NCBI GenBank assembly: GCA_019634925.1
Contig: JAHCAL010000001.1
Location: 124,001-188,000 of the forward strand
Direction of reading: 5' to 3'
Length of the DNA stretch: 64,000 bases
From: Pseudomonadales bacterium
GTDB taxonomy: Bacteria > Pseudomonadota > Gammaproteobacteria > Pseudomonadales > Azotimanducaceae
The position numbers and the translations under genes are program-made. This document shows, in pieces, positions 50,755-61,147 of this stretch (the first letter of the stretch is position 1; the number at the start of each line of letters is the position of its first letter). The notes under the pieces were generated by a model. The model had not been told where the DNA came from. It saw only the letters and a list, made by a program, of their open reading frames with translations, and made no database searches.

Positions 50755-50789
50755 CCTACTCGGCGGATGGTCTGTCGAACACGCGCTGC

Positions 50790-50817
50790 TTGCGACAAAC
50801 TGATTTCCCGGTATCCT
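50790..50817 (+). promoter_or_regulatory. Candidate tRNA-Thr promoter
   Basis: TTGCGA (50790-50795) and TATCCT (50812-50817) are 16 nt apart, with the tRNA 5' end 24 nt after the -10. Confidence 0.5.
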
Positions 50818-50841
50818 TCGCCCCCTGCGATTTTCCCCGAT

Positions 50842-50917
<76 letters not shown>

Positions 50918-51151
50918 ACCCAGACCTATCGATCCAGCTGTAGTTTCGTCAGGATAGCGCTACAACGCCTCACTCTGATGCCGAATGGGCTCGTTTGCGG
51001 AAGCGGGGCGCCGCATTGCGGGAAGTCGGAAACGCCGGCCGGCAGACTCTGGCGAATCGAGTGCTCCCGTTTTCGGCCGAAGGCGGCCATTCGAACCGCA
51101 AGATCTTGCCCCATGCGCGACCCTGCGCATACGTGGCGAAGGGCACGCAGC

Positions 51152-51402
51152 ATGCAAGCCGACTTTGCGCTAACGCCCCGAAGCGCCCGGTCAATCTGTC
51201 GCTGAATGCGGATCTGGTAGCGCGGGCTCGCGGCCAGACCGGCAATCTGTCGGAATTGGTCGAGGGGCTGCTGATCCAGTACGTTGCCGAGCGACAGGCC
51301 GAGAAGGATGCGCGCGCGGAGGCGCTCAGGGCGACCGTCGCAACGTGGAACACGTTCGGCGACAGGTATGGCGCGTTCAGCGACGAGCATTCCACCCTCT
51401 GA
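51152..51402 (+). pseudogene. ccdA: CcdA antitoxin, frameshifted
   Basis: The C-terminal part APKRPVNLSLNADLVARARG to FSDEHSTL is a clear chromosomal CcdA antitoxin (ribbon-helix-helix N-domain, toxin-binding tail). The expected start ATG 51152 begins MQADFALT in a different frame, which ends at 51205. A single missing base near 51175 (ACGCCCCGAAG) would join the two parts into one normal antitoxin. The only in-frame alternative is GTG 51133, which adds an unusual N-terminus. I therefore call it disrupted. Its stop is followed directly by the toxin frame. Confidence 0.75.
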
Positions 51403-51723
51403 ATTGCGCAGTTCGATGTTCATCGCAACCGTGGCGCGAACCGTCGCGCAATTCCTTATGTCGCCATTGTGCAATCATCGATCTTCGATGATTACCGACG
51501 GCGCGTCGTGGTCCCGCTGGTGAAACAGTCCTACCTCGACCAGGTGCCGTTCTCGCGCTTCAATCCGAGCTTCATCGTCGAAAGCACCCCGGTCGTGCTT
51601 CATCCCCTGGAAGTCGTCTCTGTCGCGACCAATGCGTGGGGCAAGTTCGTTCAATCACTTGCCCACGAAGGCCAACGCATCATCGATGCCATGGAAGAAC
51701 TGATCACTCGTGCGCACGGGTGA
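51403..51723 (+). pseudogene. ccdB: CcdB gyrase toxin, start codon ATT
   Basis: The frame right after the ccdA stop reads ATT GCG CAG TTC GAT, i.e. (I)AQFDVHRNRGANRRAIPYV, and continues through VVVPLVKQSYLDQV and STPVVLHPLEVVSV to ITRAHG. This is full-length CcdB (106 residues) except that the expected ATG is ATT. The first standard in-frame start, GTG 51469, would drop the first 22 residues including the conserved strand. CcdB poisons DNA gyrase through its C-terminus. Here the end reads RAHG, without the Trp I expect near the end. It is probably inactive or very weakly made. Confidence 0.72.
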
Positions 51724-51757
51724 CGAAGCCGTCGAACATTGCGCCTGATTTCTCGTG

Positions 51758-51913
51758 CTACTGCCTGAATCCTTCATCGGCGAATGCGCCGCGAATTCGC
51801 TCGCAGTCCTGCACGGTGACGAGGATCAGGCGCAGTGCGAGCACGGTGAGCGGGTGCATGCCGCCGCTACCGGCGTACGACCGGAACCTGCGCAGTTCCG
51901 CTTCGGAGAGCAT
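51758..51913 (-). CDS. Small hypothetical protein
   Basis: A 51-residue frame from ATG 51913, beginning MLSEAELRRFRSYAGSGG and continuing with MHPLTVLALRLILVTVQDC. It is not recognised. The middle is hydrophobic, and the ends are charged. It lies in degraded DNA between ccdB and the toxin remnant and may be a fragment rather than a working gene. No convincing ribosome site is seen. Confidence 0.25.
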   Translation of the reverse strand: MLSEAELRRFRSYAGSGGMHPLTVLALRLILVTVQDCERIRGAFADEGFRQ

Positions 51914-51920
51914 CCGCTGT

Positions 51921-51950
51921 CGTGATCGTGGTCGTGGTCGTGGTCGCGGC
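51921..51950. repeat. Hexanucleotide tract CGTGGT
   Basis: Five 6 bp units from 51921 (CGTGAT, CGTGGT three times, CGCGGC). The tract lies in otherwise unassigned DNA (51724-52073), where I see no other feature apart from the small frame at 51758. Confidence 0.8.
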
Positions 51951-52073
51951 CGTAGCGCCGGATGAATGCGCGCCGAACACCGGTAGCAGGTCGCGCTCGA
52001 CGATGCGGCGTATTCGAACAGACGGGCGGCGAACGCTCGCGCTACGCCGGATCGACCGCGTGCGCTGCGACGC

Positions 52074-52409
52074 GTGGTGACCGCACTTGCCGTTGCCTCG
52101 CGAACCGGTAAGGATAGTCCTTATCCATTGACCCTGCCGGCGGTGGTGGTATCCGGGGCGGATCTCGGCAAGCGTCATGGGTTGGCCTGGGTGCTCATGA
52201 TCACGAGCGCGGCCAACCGGGCTTGGCCAGGGGATGTACCGATCCGGAATCTTCAGCGCGCCGGACTGCCTGCCGCCTCCATCGTGCGCACCGCCAAGAT
52301 CGCCACCATGGCGGCTGTCGAAGCGAGCAAGCTCGGCGTGATAGGTCGCAACGAACTGGCGCGGGTCATGTCGATGATCGCGCGGATGCTCGAGGAACAC
52401 AGGCCATGA
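52074..52409 (+). CDS. PemK/MazF-family toxin, N-terminus eroded
   Basis: 111 residues. From PAVVVSGADLGKRHG onward it follows the PemK/MazF subfamily (AWVLMITSAANRAWPGDVPI, then LQRAGLPAASIVRTAKIATM). These enzymes cut mRNA or tRNA. The first about 25 residues, which should contain the FDVVVVPFPF-type strand and the RRPA loop, are replaced by unrelated sequence. A stop-interrupted piece of similar spelling is possibly visible just upstream in another frame. No antitoxin gene precedes it. It is likely a pseudogene or an altered toxin. The stop overlaps the next ATG. Confidence 0.65.
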   Translation: MVTALAVASRTGKDSPYPLTLPAVVVSGADLGKRHGLAWVLMITSAANRAWPGDVPIRNLQRAGLPAASIVRTAKIATMAAVEASKLGVIGRNELARVMSMIARMLEEHRP

Positions 52410-53020
52410 TCGGAGAAGCCGAACGCCACCTGATGCGGGTCTGCCCGGCCATGCGCCGCCACGTGCCGCACCACGAACCCTTTCCCGCGAAATTCGAACG
52501 CACGAAAGATCCGTATCGTGCGCTCATCCGCGCGGTGGTCTACCAGCAGCTCTCCGGCAAGGCGGCCGGCACCATCTACGGCCGGGTGCTCGCGCTCTAC
52601 GACAAGCCGCACCCCGATCCCGCGGACATCCTCGAGACCACCGACGAGGACTTTCGCACCGCCGGGCTCTCGCGGCAGAAGATCGCCGCGCTGCGCGACA
52701 TCGCGCAGAAACGCCTGGACCGGGTGATCCCGCACGCGCGCTCGATCGCACACCTGCCGGACGACGAGATCATCGATCGGCTGACAGTGGTGCGCGGCGT
52801 GGGGCGCTGGACGGTCGAGATGTACCTGATCTTCTCGCTCGGCCGGCCGGACGTGCTGCCGGTGGACGACCTCGGCGTGCGCAAAGGCGCGGAGCGCATG
52901 CTCGGCCGGCCGCTCGACGTCAAGGCGCTCGGCAGCTATGGCGAGCGCTGGGCGCCGTGGCGCTCGGCGGCTGCCTGGCATTGCTGGCGCGCGGCCGATA
53001 CCGCGCTGATGGGGTCCTGA
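52406..53020 (+). CDS. AlkA-type DNA-3-methyladenine glycosylase
   Basis: 204 residues from ATG 52406. The HhH-GPD motif is VVRGVGRWTVEMYLIFSLGR followed by the catalytic aspartate in PVDDLGVRKG. It lacks the N-terminal TBP-like domain of E. coli AlkA (282 residues), so it belongs to the compact form. It removes alkylated bases as the first step of base excision repair. An ATL alkylation-damage sensor is encoded at 62451. It ends 27 nt from the convergent tfpZ-like gene. Confidence 0.92.
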   Translation: MIGEAERHLMRVCPAMRRHVPHHEPFPAKFERTKDPYRALIRAVVYQQLSGKAAGTIYGRVLALYDKPHPDPADILETTDEDFRTAGLSRQKIAALRDIAQKRLDRVIPHARSIAHLPDDEIIDRLTVVRGVGRWTVEMYLIFSLGRPDVLPVDDLGVRKGAERMLGRPLDVKALGSYGERWAPWRSAAAWHCWRAADTALMGS

Positions 53021-53047
53021 GCCGGGCCGGTACGAGCGGGGTGGGCG

Positions 53048-53785
53048 TTACAGCTCGCCCCGGGTGCGCAACAGGCCGACGATCGTGCCGTCCGCGCGCC
53101 GTACGCCGAGGAACGCGTAGTGATAGCGGCTCGCGAAGCCGAAGAACGCGTAGTCCTCGAGCGCGCCGCCGTGGCGTGCGAGCCACGCGCCGAGATGGCC
53201 GGTCGAGCGATCCAGCCGCTCGAGTTCGGCGGGTGCTGCGGCCTCGGTCTCGATGTCGAGCCGGTCCGGGGTCAGCGGCACGTAGTACTCGTGCCAGGTG
53301 CGCAGCGGCCGGCCGCTGCGGAACGCCTCGGCGCGCAGATCCGACTCGCGGTGCGGATCCTCTGGCATGGGCATGGCCACGCGCTTGGGCCAGGGGCCCG
53401 GCAGCCGCGCGAGCACCGCGGGGTCGACGCCGGCTTCGGTGTAATCCTTGGTGCTCATGCTGAAGAACCGCCCGTCGCTGTACACCAGGGCGAGGGGCCG
53501 TTCCTGGTACACCACCCACGTGCCACCGGCCAGGCAGGCGGCCTGGAACAGGGCGATCAGGGTCAGATCCATGCGCAGGCTCGGCTTGCCCGCCTTGTAA
53601 ACCACCGCGGTCAGCAGCGGTCCGGCGACCAGGTCGACGGCCAGGATGATGCGCAGCCCCTGCCAGCCGCCGTCCGCGGTGAAGAAAAAGTCCGGATACC
53701 AGACATACACCACCAGCGCGGCGAGCACGCCGAAAATGACCAGGCTGATCGCCAGGTGGACGAAGAACGCGGCAAGGCGGGTCAT
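53048..53785 (-). CDS. TfpX/TfpZ-family type IV pilin accessory protein
   Basis: 245 residues from ATG 53785. The N-terminal half is membrane-bound (about four helices: LAISLVIFGVLAALVVYVWY, then the segments around ILAVDLVAGPLL and LIALFQAACLAGG), and the C-terminal half is periplasmic. The WYPDFFFTADGGWQG and YQERPLALVYSDGRFFSM blocks match this family. In Pseudomonas such genes stand right beside pilA and help specific pilin alleles assemble. Here it is 2.8 kb away across tRNA-Thr and on the opposite strand. Confidence 0.85.
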   Translation of the reverse strand: MTRLAAFFVHLAISLVIFGVLAALVVYVWYPDFFFTADGGWQGLRIILAVDLVAGPLLTAVVYKAGKPSLRMDLTLIALFQAACLAGGTWVVYQERPLALVYSDGRFFSMSTKDYTEAGVDPAVLARLPGPWPKRVAMPMPEDPHRESDLRAEAFRSGRPLRTWHEYYVPLTPDRLDIETEAAAPAELERLDRSTGHLGAWLARHGGALEDYAFFGFASRYHYAFLGVRRADGTIVGLLRTRGEL

Positions 53786-53816
53786 GGGTCTTCCGTTCTC
53801 GCGGTCCCGGGTACGC

Positions 53817-53865
53817 GCCCGGGCACCGCGCCCGGGCTCACTGCTCACCCGGGCGGCAGCCCGGG
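53817..53865. repeat. CCCGGG-rich inverted repeats between nadC and the TfpX/Z gene
   Basis: GCCCGGGC occurs at 53817-53824 and 53830-53837 around a 5 nt loop. CCCGGGC (53848-53854) pairs with GCCCGGG (53859-53865) around GGCA. The second hairpin begins 2 nt after the nadC stop on the minus strand, so it may be its terminator, although no T-run follows. Confidence 0.6.
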
Positions 53866-53866
53866 A

Positions 53867-54727
53867 TTACTGAATGAATCGCATCGACAGATCCAGGGGC
53901 AGCACCTGCTTGGTGATGATCCCGAGGGAAATATAGTCCACGCCCGCGCGGGCGATGTCGGTGATGGACCGCTCATCGATGCCACCGGAGGCTTCCAGGC
54001 GCACCCGGCCGTGCGCCGCTGGCCGGCTGCGGGCGAGCGCGACCGCGGCGCGTGTGTCCCCGAGCGTGAAGTTGTCGAGCATCGCGATGTCCGTGCCGGC
54101 CGTGATGGCCTGCTCGAGTTCCGCGAGCGTCTCCACTTCGACCTCGACCGGCCGTCCCGGCGCGTGCGCGCGTGCCGCCGCGACCGCCGCTGCGATGCTG
54201 CCGGCCGCGGCGATGTGGTTTTCCTTGATCAGGAACGCGTCGTACAGACCCATGCGGTGGTTGGCGCCGCCGCCGCAGCGCACCGCGTACTTCTGTGCCT
54301 GGCGCAGGCCCGGGATGGTCTTGCGCGTGTCGAGCAGGGTGGTCCCGGTACCGTCGAGCAACTGGACGTAGCGGCGCGTCGCGGTGGCCGTGCCGGAAAG
54401 GAGCTGCACGAAGTTCAGCATGGTGCGTTCGGCGGTGAGCAGGGTGCGGGCCGGACCGGCAAGCGTGAACAGTGTCTGGTCCGGCGCGACCGCGGCGCCG
54501 TCCTGCACGGCGAAGTCCACCGCGATGGTGCCGCCGAGCTGGGCGCAGACCTCCTGCACCCAGGGCGCGCCGCAGAAGACCCCGGCCTGGCGCGTGATGA
54601 CCCGTGCGCGGGCGGGCGTGTCGGCCGCGATGAGTGCCGCCGAGACGTCGCCGGTGCCGACGTCCTCGGCGAGCGCGGCGGCGACGTTCGTGGTGATGGC
54701 GGAGCGGAGTGCGGCGTCGATGTTCAT
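53867..54727 (-). CDS. nadC: Nicotinate-nucleotide pyrophosphorylase NadC
   Basis: 286 residues from ATG 54727. The active-site segments [55 protein letters not shown] and LDNFTL are all intact. It turns quinolinate and PRPP into nicotinate mononucleotide in NAD synthesis. nadC beside ampD and the pil genes matches the Pseudomonas arrangement. It is divergent from ampD across 125 nt. Confidence 0.97.
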   Translation of the reverse strand: MNIDAALRSAITTNVAAALAEDVGTGDVSAALIAADTPARARVITRQAGVFCGAPWVQEVCAQLGGTIAVDFAVQDGAAVAPDQTLFTLAGPARTLLTAERTMLNFVQLLSGTATATRRYVQLLDGTGTTLLDTRKTIPGLRQAQKYAVRCGGGANHRMGLYDAFLIKENHIAAAGSIAAAVAAARAHAPGRPVEVEVETLAELEQAITAGTDIAMLDNFTLGDTRAAVALARSRPAAHGRVRLEASGGIDERSITDIARAGVDYISLGIITKQVLPLDLSMRFIQ

Positions 54728-54852
54728 GCGGGTCTCGTGGCAGCGGGCAGAACGAACGGCGAGCATAGCGGAAAAGCCCGCGGCCCGGCTGCCTTGCCGG
54801 TCCGGTGGGGCGTTGCTACCGTGGCCATTCAACCCCAACCGCGGAGTGTCGT

Positions 54853-55404
54853 GTGTCCGTCGCCGCCGACCACTGGCTGACCCGCATTCGGCGCCTGCCA
54901 TCGCCGAATTGCGATGCCCGGGGCGAAGGTGAACGGCCGGAACTCGTGATCGTCCACTGCATCAGCCTGCCGCCGGGCCGGTTCGGCAACGGTCTCGTCG
55001 AGGCGCTGTTCCTGAACCGGCTCGACACCCGCGCGGACCCGGCGCTCGCCGACCTCGACGGCGTGCGCGTCTCGGCACACCTCTTCATCGACCGGCGCGG
55101 GCGCGCCACGCAGTTCGTGCCGTTCGACCGGCGCGCGTGGCACGCGGGGCTGTCGAGCTGGCGCGGCCGGCCGTCGTGCAACCGGTTCTCGATCGGCATA
55201 GAACTCGAGGGCACCGATACGGGGCGCTATACCGCGGCCCAGTACACGCGCCTCGGGCGGGTGCTCGCGGACCTGTTCGACCGTTATCCGGGCCTCGGCC
55301 CGGATGCCGTGGTCGGCCACCAGGAGGTCGCGCCGGACCGCAAGCGTGACCCCGGTCCCGGGTTCGACTGGCGCCGCGTCCTGCTGCCGCTCGCGCGGCG
55401 GTGA
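54853..55404 (+). CDS. ampD: 1,6-anhydro-MurNAc-L-alanine amidase AmpD
   Basis: 183 residues from GTG 54853, with GGAG 6 nt upstream. The Amidase_2 fold shows zinc ligands in [16 protein letters not shown] and the [10 protein letters not shown] motif. It cleaves the stem peptide from anhydromuropeptides in the cytosol during wall recycling and keeps beta-lactamase inducer low. It works downstream of AmpG, encoded at 61148. GTG is preferred over an upstream start that adds a Pro/Cys-rich tail. Confidence 0.94.
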   Translation: MSVAADHWLTRIRRLPSPNCDARGEGERPELVIVHCISLPPGRFGNGLVEALFLNRLDTRADPALADLDGVRVSAHLFIDRRGRATQFVPFDRRAWHAGLSSWRGRPSCNRFSIGIELEGTDTGRYTAAQYTRLGRVLADLFDRYPGLGPDAVVGHQEVAPDRKRDPGPGFDWRRVLLPLARR

Positions 55405-55411
55405 CGTTCCC

Positions 55412-55439
55412 GCCGGACGGCAGGCCTGCCGGACGGCAG
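55412..55439. repeat. 12 bp direct repeat after ampD with internal palindrome
   Basis: GCCGGACGGCAG occurs at 55412-55423 and 55428-55439. The junction makes the 14 nt palindrome CGGCAGGCCTGCCG. It lies 8 nt past the ampD stop in the 114 nt gap before aceE and may act as terminator. Confidence 0.7.
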
Positions 55440-55518
55440 GGCCGTGGCCGAGGCACGCTCGCGCTTTGCGGTTTAGACTGATACGCACAGGCGTTGATAG
55501 CGGATGTCAGGAGTAGCC

Positions 55519-58182
<2,664 letters not shown>

Positions 58183-58191
58183 GGCGGCAAG

Positions 58192-59964
58192 GTGAGCCAG
58201 GACATTCGAATCCCCGACATCGGTGACGCCGAGTCGGTAGAAGTAGTGGAGATTCTGGTCGCGGTGGGCGACACGGTGGGCGCCGACGATCCGGTCGTCG
58301 TCATCGAATCGGACAAGGCCTCCATGGAAGTGCCGGCCGGTAAGGCCGGCGTGGTCGAGGCAATTCGCGTCGCGATCGGCGACCAGGTCAGCGAGGGCCA
58401 GGTGATCCTGGTGCTGTCCGGCAGCCCGGACGAAGCCGCGCCCGCGCCTGCTGCAGCATCCGCAGCGGTTGCGTCGGAGTCCGGCAAGCCGCCGGCGCCC
58501 GCCGAGGCACCCGAGGCCGTCGAGGCACCTGAGGCAGTCGAGGCACCTGAGGCAGTCGAGGCACCTGAGGCCGTCGAGGCGCAGGCACCTGCCGAGGCGC
58601 CGGCGGCGCCGGCGAGTGCAGTCGCCGCGGGTGGACCGACCGCGCGACACGAGGTCCGCGTGCCGGACATCGGCGAAGCGGACCAGGTCGTGGTCATCGA
58701 GGTGGCGCGCGCCGTCGGCGATGCAGTGCAGGCCGACGACCTGCTGGTGGTCATCGAATCCGACAAGGCCTCGATGGAGATTCCGGTCGGTGTCGCCGGG
58801 CGCATCGTGAAACTGCACGTGAGCGAAGGCGACGAGGTGCGCGAAGGCACCTTGCTCGCGACGCTCGAGACCGATGGTGGGACGGCTGCGCCGTCGCCGG
58901 GCGCGTCGCGCCAGGCGCCCGCGCCGGAACCCGGGCCCCGGCAGGCGGCGGAGCCAGCGCCACAGAAGCCTGCGTCGGATGCGCCGGCGACAGCCAGATC
59001 GGAGCCGGACGAACCGGCGTCGGGCGGACCTGAACCCAGACCGGCGCCCGCGGCACCCGCCGGTGCCGAAGTCTACGCCGGTCCGGCAGTGCGCCAGCTC
59101 GCGCGTGAACTGGGTGTCCGGCTGGCGGACGTGAGCGGCAGCGGCCTGCGCGGCCGCATCGTCAAGGATGACGTGAAGGCCTTTGTCAAGAACCGGCTCA
59201 CGCAGGCGCCGCCCGCGGAGCGGGGCGGTGCGCTCCCCGCGCTGCCGGTGGTCGATTTCAGCCGGTTCGGGGAAATCGAGACCGTGCCGATGTCGCGGAT
59301 CCGCCAGCGCGGTGCCGACAATCTGCATCGCAGCTGGGTCAACATTCCGCACGTCACCCAGCACGACGAGGTGGACGTCAGCGATCTCGAGGCATTCAGG
59401 AAGTCGATCCGGGCCGAAGCCGAGGCTGCGGGCGTCAAGCTCACGCCACTCGCGTTCCTGATCCGGGCCTGCTGCCAGGCGCTCCGGGAATTCCCGACGG
59501 TGAACAGCTCGCTCGATCCGACGGTGCGCAACTACATCCTCAAGCGCTACTACCATATCGGCATCGCGGTCGACACCGAGGACGGCCTGGTCGTGCCGGT
59601 AATCCGTGATGCGGACCGGAAAGGCGTCTACGCGCTCGCGCGCGAAGCGGCGGAACTCTCGGAGAAGGCGCGCAATCGCAAGCTGACGCCGGCCGACCAC
59701 CAGGGCGGCACGTTCACCATCACGAGCCTCGGCGCGCTCGGCGGAACCGGCTTTACGCCGGTCATCAATGCGCCGGAAGTGGCGATCCTGGGCGTCGGCC
59801 GACTGACCACGCGCCCGCACTGGGACGGCACCGCGTTCGTGCCGCGCCAGATGCTGCCGCTCTCGCTAAGCTACGACCACCGTGCCATCAACGGCGCGGA
59901 GGCGGGCAGGTTCGTGGCGCGCCTCGGGGCGTTACTCGGTGATGTCCGGCGCCTGCTTCTTTGA
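58192..59964 (+). CDS. aceF: Dihydrolipoyl acetyltransferase E2 AceF
   Basis: 590 residues from GTG 58192. Two lipoyl domains have modified lysines K42 and K192 (both IESDKASME), against three in E. coli. Linkers are rich in A, P, E and V, the E1/E3-binding domain is YAGPAVRQLARELGVRLADV, and the catalytic domain ends with H563-R-A-I-N567-G. Asn replaces the usual Asp of HxxxDG, as I recall from Azotobacter E2. The first linker contains four copies of an 18 bp unit. The 3' end overlaps the convergent cobalamin gene by 33 nt. Confidence 0.96.
   Translation: MSQDIRIPDIGDAESVEVVEILVAVGDTVGADDPVVVIESDKASMEVPAGKAGVVEAIRVAIGDQVSEGQVILVLSGSPDEAAPAPAAASAAVASESGKPPAPAEAPEAVEAPEAVEAPEAVEAPEAVEAQAPAEAPAAPASAVAAGGPTARHEVRVPDIGEADQVVVIEVARAVGDAVQADDLLVVIESDKASMEIPVGVAGRIVKLHVSEGDEVREGTLLATLETDGGTAAPSPGASRQAPAPEPGPRQAAEPAPQKPASDAPATARSEPDEPASGGPEPRPAPAAPAGAEVYAGPAVRQLARELGVRLADVSGSGLRGRIVKDDVKAFVKNRLTQAPPAERGGALPALPVVDFSRFGEIETVPMSRIRQRGADNLHRSWVNIPHVTQHDEVDVSDLEAFRKSIRAEAEAAGVKLTPLAFLIRACCQALREFPTVNSSLDPTVRNYILKRYYHIGIAVDTEDGLVVPVIRDADRKGVYALAREAAELSEKARNRKLTPADHQGGTFTITSLGALGGTGFTPVINAPEVAILGVGRLTTRPHWDGTAFVPRQMLPLSLSYDHRAINGAEAGRFVARLGALLGDVRRLLL
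58504..58575 (+). repeat. Four 18 bp repeats in the AceF linker
   Basis: Units at 58504, 58522, 58540 and 58558 encode EAPEAV four times in the linker between the lipoyl domains. Units 2 and 3 are identical. Copy number should vary easily by slippage and would change the swinging-arm length without a frameshift. Confidence 0.9.
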
Positions 59965-60513
59965 GCCGCGGGCGCTTGAGCCGCGGGCGCTCGAGCCGCG
60001 CCACTGCAGTTCCACCTGGCCGGCGTTGAGACAGCGGGCCAGCACGAAGAAGAAGTCGCTCAGGCGGTTCAGGTAACGCGCGCAGGGCAGCGCGGTGTCG
60101 TCGAGCGCCCAGAGCGTGCGTTCGGCGCGGCGGCAGACGGTACGGCAGACGTGTGCGGCGGACGCCGCGCGTGTGCCGCCCGGCAGTACGAACTCGGTCA
60201 GCGGCGGCAGCGCATCGTTCAGGCGTGCGACTTCGGTCTCCAATGCGTCGAGCGCCGGGGGCGGTGTGGCGCCGCGGGTGGCGAGCAGTGCGCCGAGGTC
60301 GAACAGGTCCTGCTGCACCTGGCGGCAGAAGGCGGTGAACGGCGATGCCTCGCCGATTTCGGCGATCAGCACGCCGAGGAAACTGTTCAACTCGTCCACG
60401 GTGCCGATGGCCTCGATCTGCGGGTCGGTCTTGCCGACCCGCGACCCGTCGGCGAGCATGGTCTGGCCGGCGTCGCCGCCGCGGGTGGTGACCCGGGTGA
60501 TGCGGTGCTTCAT
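59932..60513 (-). CDS. PduO-type cob(I)alamin adenosyltransferase
   Basis: 193 residues from ATG 60513. The family pattern TRVTTRGGDAGQTMLADGSRVGK (ATP and phosphate loop), IGTVDELNSFLGV, and CRRAERTLWAL...YLNRLSDFFFVLAR is complete. It makes adenosylcobalamin. The C-terminal tail GSSARGSSARGSKKQ is encoded by a 15 bp repeat that reaches into the end of aceF on the other strand (33 nt overlap). No B12 riboswitch is visible upstream. Confidence 0.94.
   Translation of the reverse strand: MKHRITRVTTRGGDAGQTMLADGSRVGKTDPQIEAIGTVDELNSFLGVLIAEIGEASPFTAFCRQVQQDLFDLGALLATRGATPPPALDALETEVARLNDALPPLTEFVLPGGTRAASAAHVCRTVCRRAERTLWALDDTALPCARYLNRLSDFFFVLARCLNAGQVELQWRGSSARGSSARGSKKQAPDITE
59961..60000. 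repeat. 15 bp repeat spanning the aceF stop
   Basis: Unit 1 (59961-59975), unit 2 (59976-59990) and a partial third (59991-60000) read TTGAGCCGCGGGCGC with one change in the third. The aceF TGA is inside unit 1. On the minus strand the units give RGSSA repeats at the end of the adenosyltransferase. Confidence 0.88.
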
Positions 60514-60576
60514 GGCGATGGCTTCTCCTCGTCGCGGATTCATGAATAATCCGCGGCAGTGTATCGTTTCGCACCC

Positions 60577-60604
60577 CGACCCGCTGCCCCGCGCGAGCGG
60601 GTCG
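60577..60604 (+). other. 9 bp hairpin in the yajQ leader
   Basis: CGACCCGCT (60577-60585) pairs perfectly with AGCGGGTCG (60596-60604) around a 10 nt loop, ending 9 nt before the AGGAG ribosome site of yajQ. It may modulate translation or shield the mRNA 5' end. It lies in the 110 nt divergent gap. Confidence 0.5.
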
Positions 60605-60623
60605 TGCCCCAGCAGGAGTTGTC

Positions 60624-61109
60624 ATGCCGTCGTTCGACGTCGTATCCGAGGTGGATCTGCAGGAAGTGCGCAACGCCGTCGACCAGGCGTCGCGCGAGAT
60701 CGGCACGCGATTCGACTTCCGTGGAGTCGACGCAGGCTTCGAACTCGACGACAAGCAGATCCGCCTGCACGCGCAGGAAGAGTTCCAGCTCGAACAGATG
60801 CTGGACATCCTGCGCGACAAGCTGATCAAGCGGAACGTCGACGTGCGGGTGCTCGATCCCGGCAAGGTCGAGGCCGCCGGCAAGCAGAAACGCCAGGCAT
60901 TCGCGCTCAAGCAGGGCATCGACCGGGACAACGCGCGGCTGATCGTCAAGCTGGTGAAGGACGCCAAGCTCAAGGTGCAGACCCAGATCCAGGGCGAGCA
61001 GGTTCGTGTCACCGGCAAGAAGCGCGACGACCTGCAGGAATGCATCGCGCTCCTGCGCAAGGCCGAAGAACTCGAGCTGCCGCTGAACTTCACCAACTTC
61101 CGTGACTGA
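60624..61109 (+). CDS. yajQ: YajQ family cyclic-di-GMP/nucleic-acid binding protein
   Basis: 161 residues, the full family length (UPF0234), from MPSFDVVSEVDLQEVRNAVDQ to LPLNFTNFRD. The two RNP-like ferredoxin folds are intact. In Xanthomonas and Pseudomonas YajQ homologues bind cyclic-di-GMP and act with a LysR regulator. The role here is not known. AGGAG 6 nt upstream supports the ATG. Confidence 0.95.
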   Translation: MPSFDVVSEVDLQEVRNAVDQASREIGTRFDFRGVDAGFELDDKQIRLHAQEEFQLEQMLDILRDKLIKRNVDVRVLDPGKVEAAGKQKRQAFALKQGIDRDNARLIVKLVKDAKLKVQTQIQGEQVRVTGKKRDDLQECIALLRKAEELELPLNFTNFRD

Positions 61110-61147
61110 GCGCGCCGGAACGGTGGGATCCGTGGGCTGCGACGCCC

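Noticed and set aside
58504..58575. Repeats in aceF and elsewhere as a CRISPR-like array
   Set aside because: Units are directly adjacent without spacers, are short (11-18 bp) and encode a linker. No cas gene is present.
59878..59892. Asn567 of AceF as loss of the catalytic HxxxDG aspartate
   Set aside because: The HxxxNG form is known from active bacterial E2 enzymes such as Azotobacter, so it is a natural variant and not a defect.
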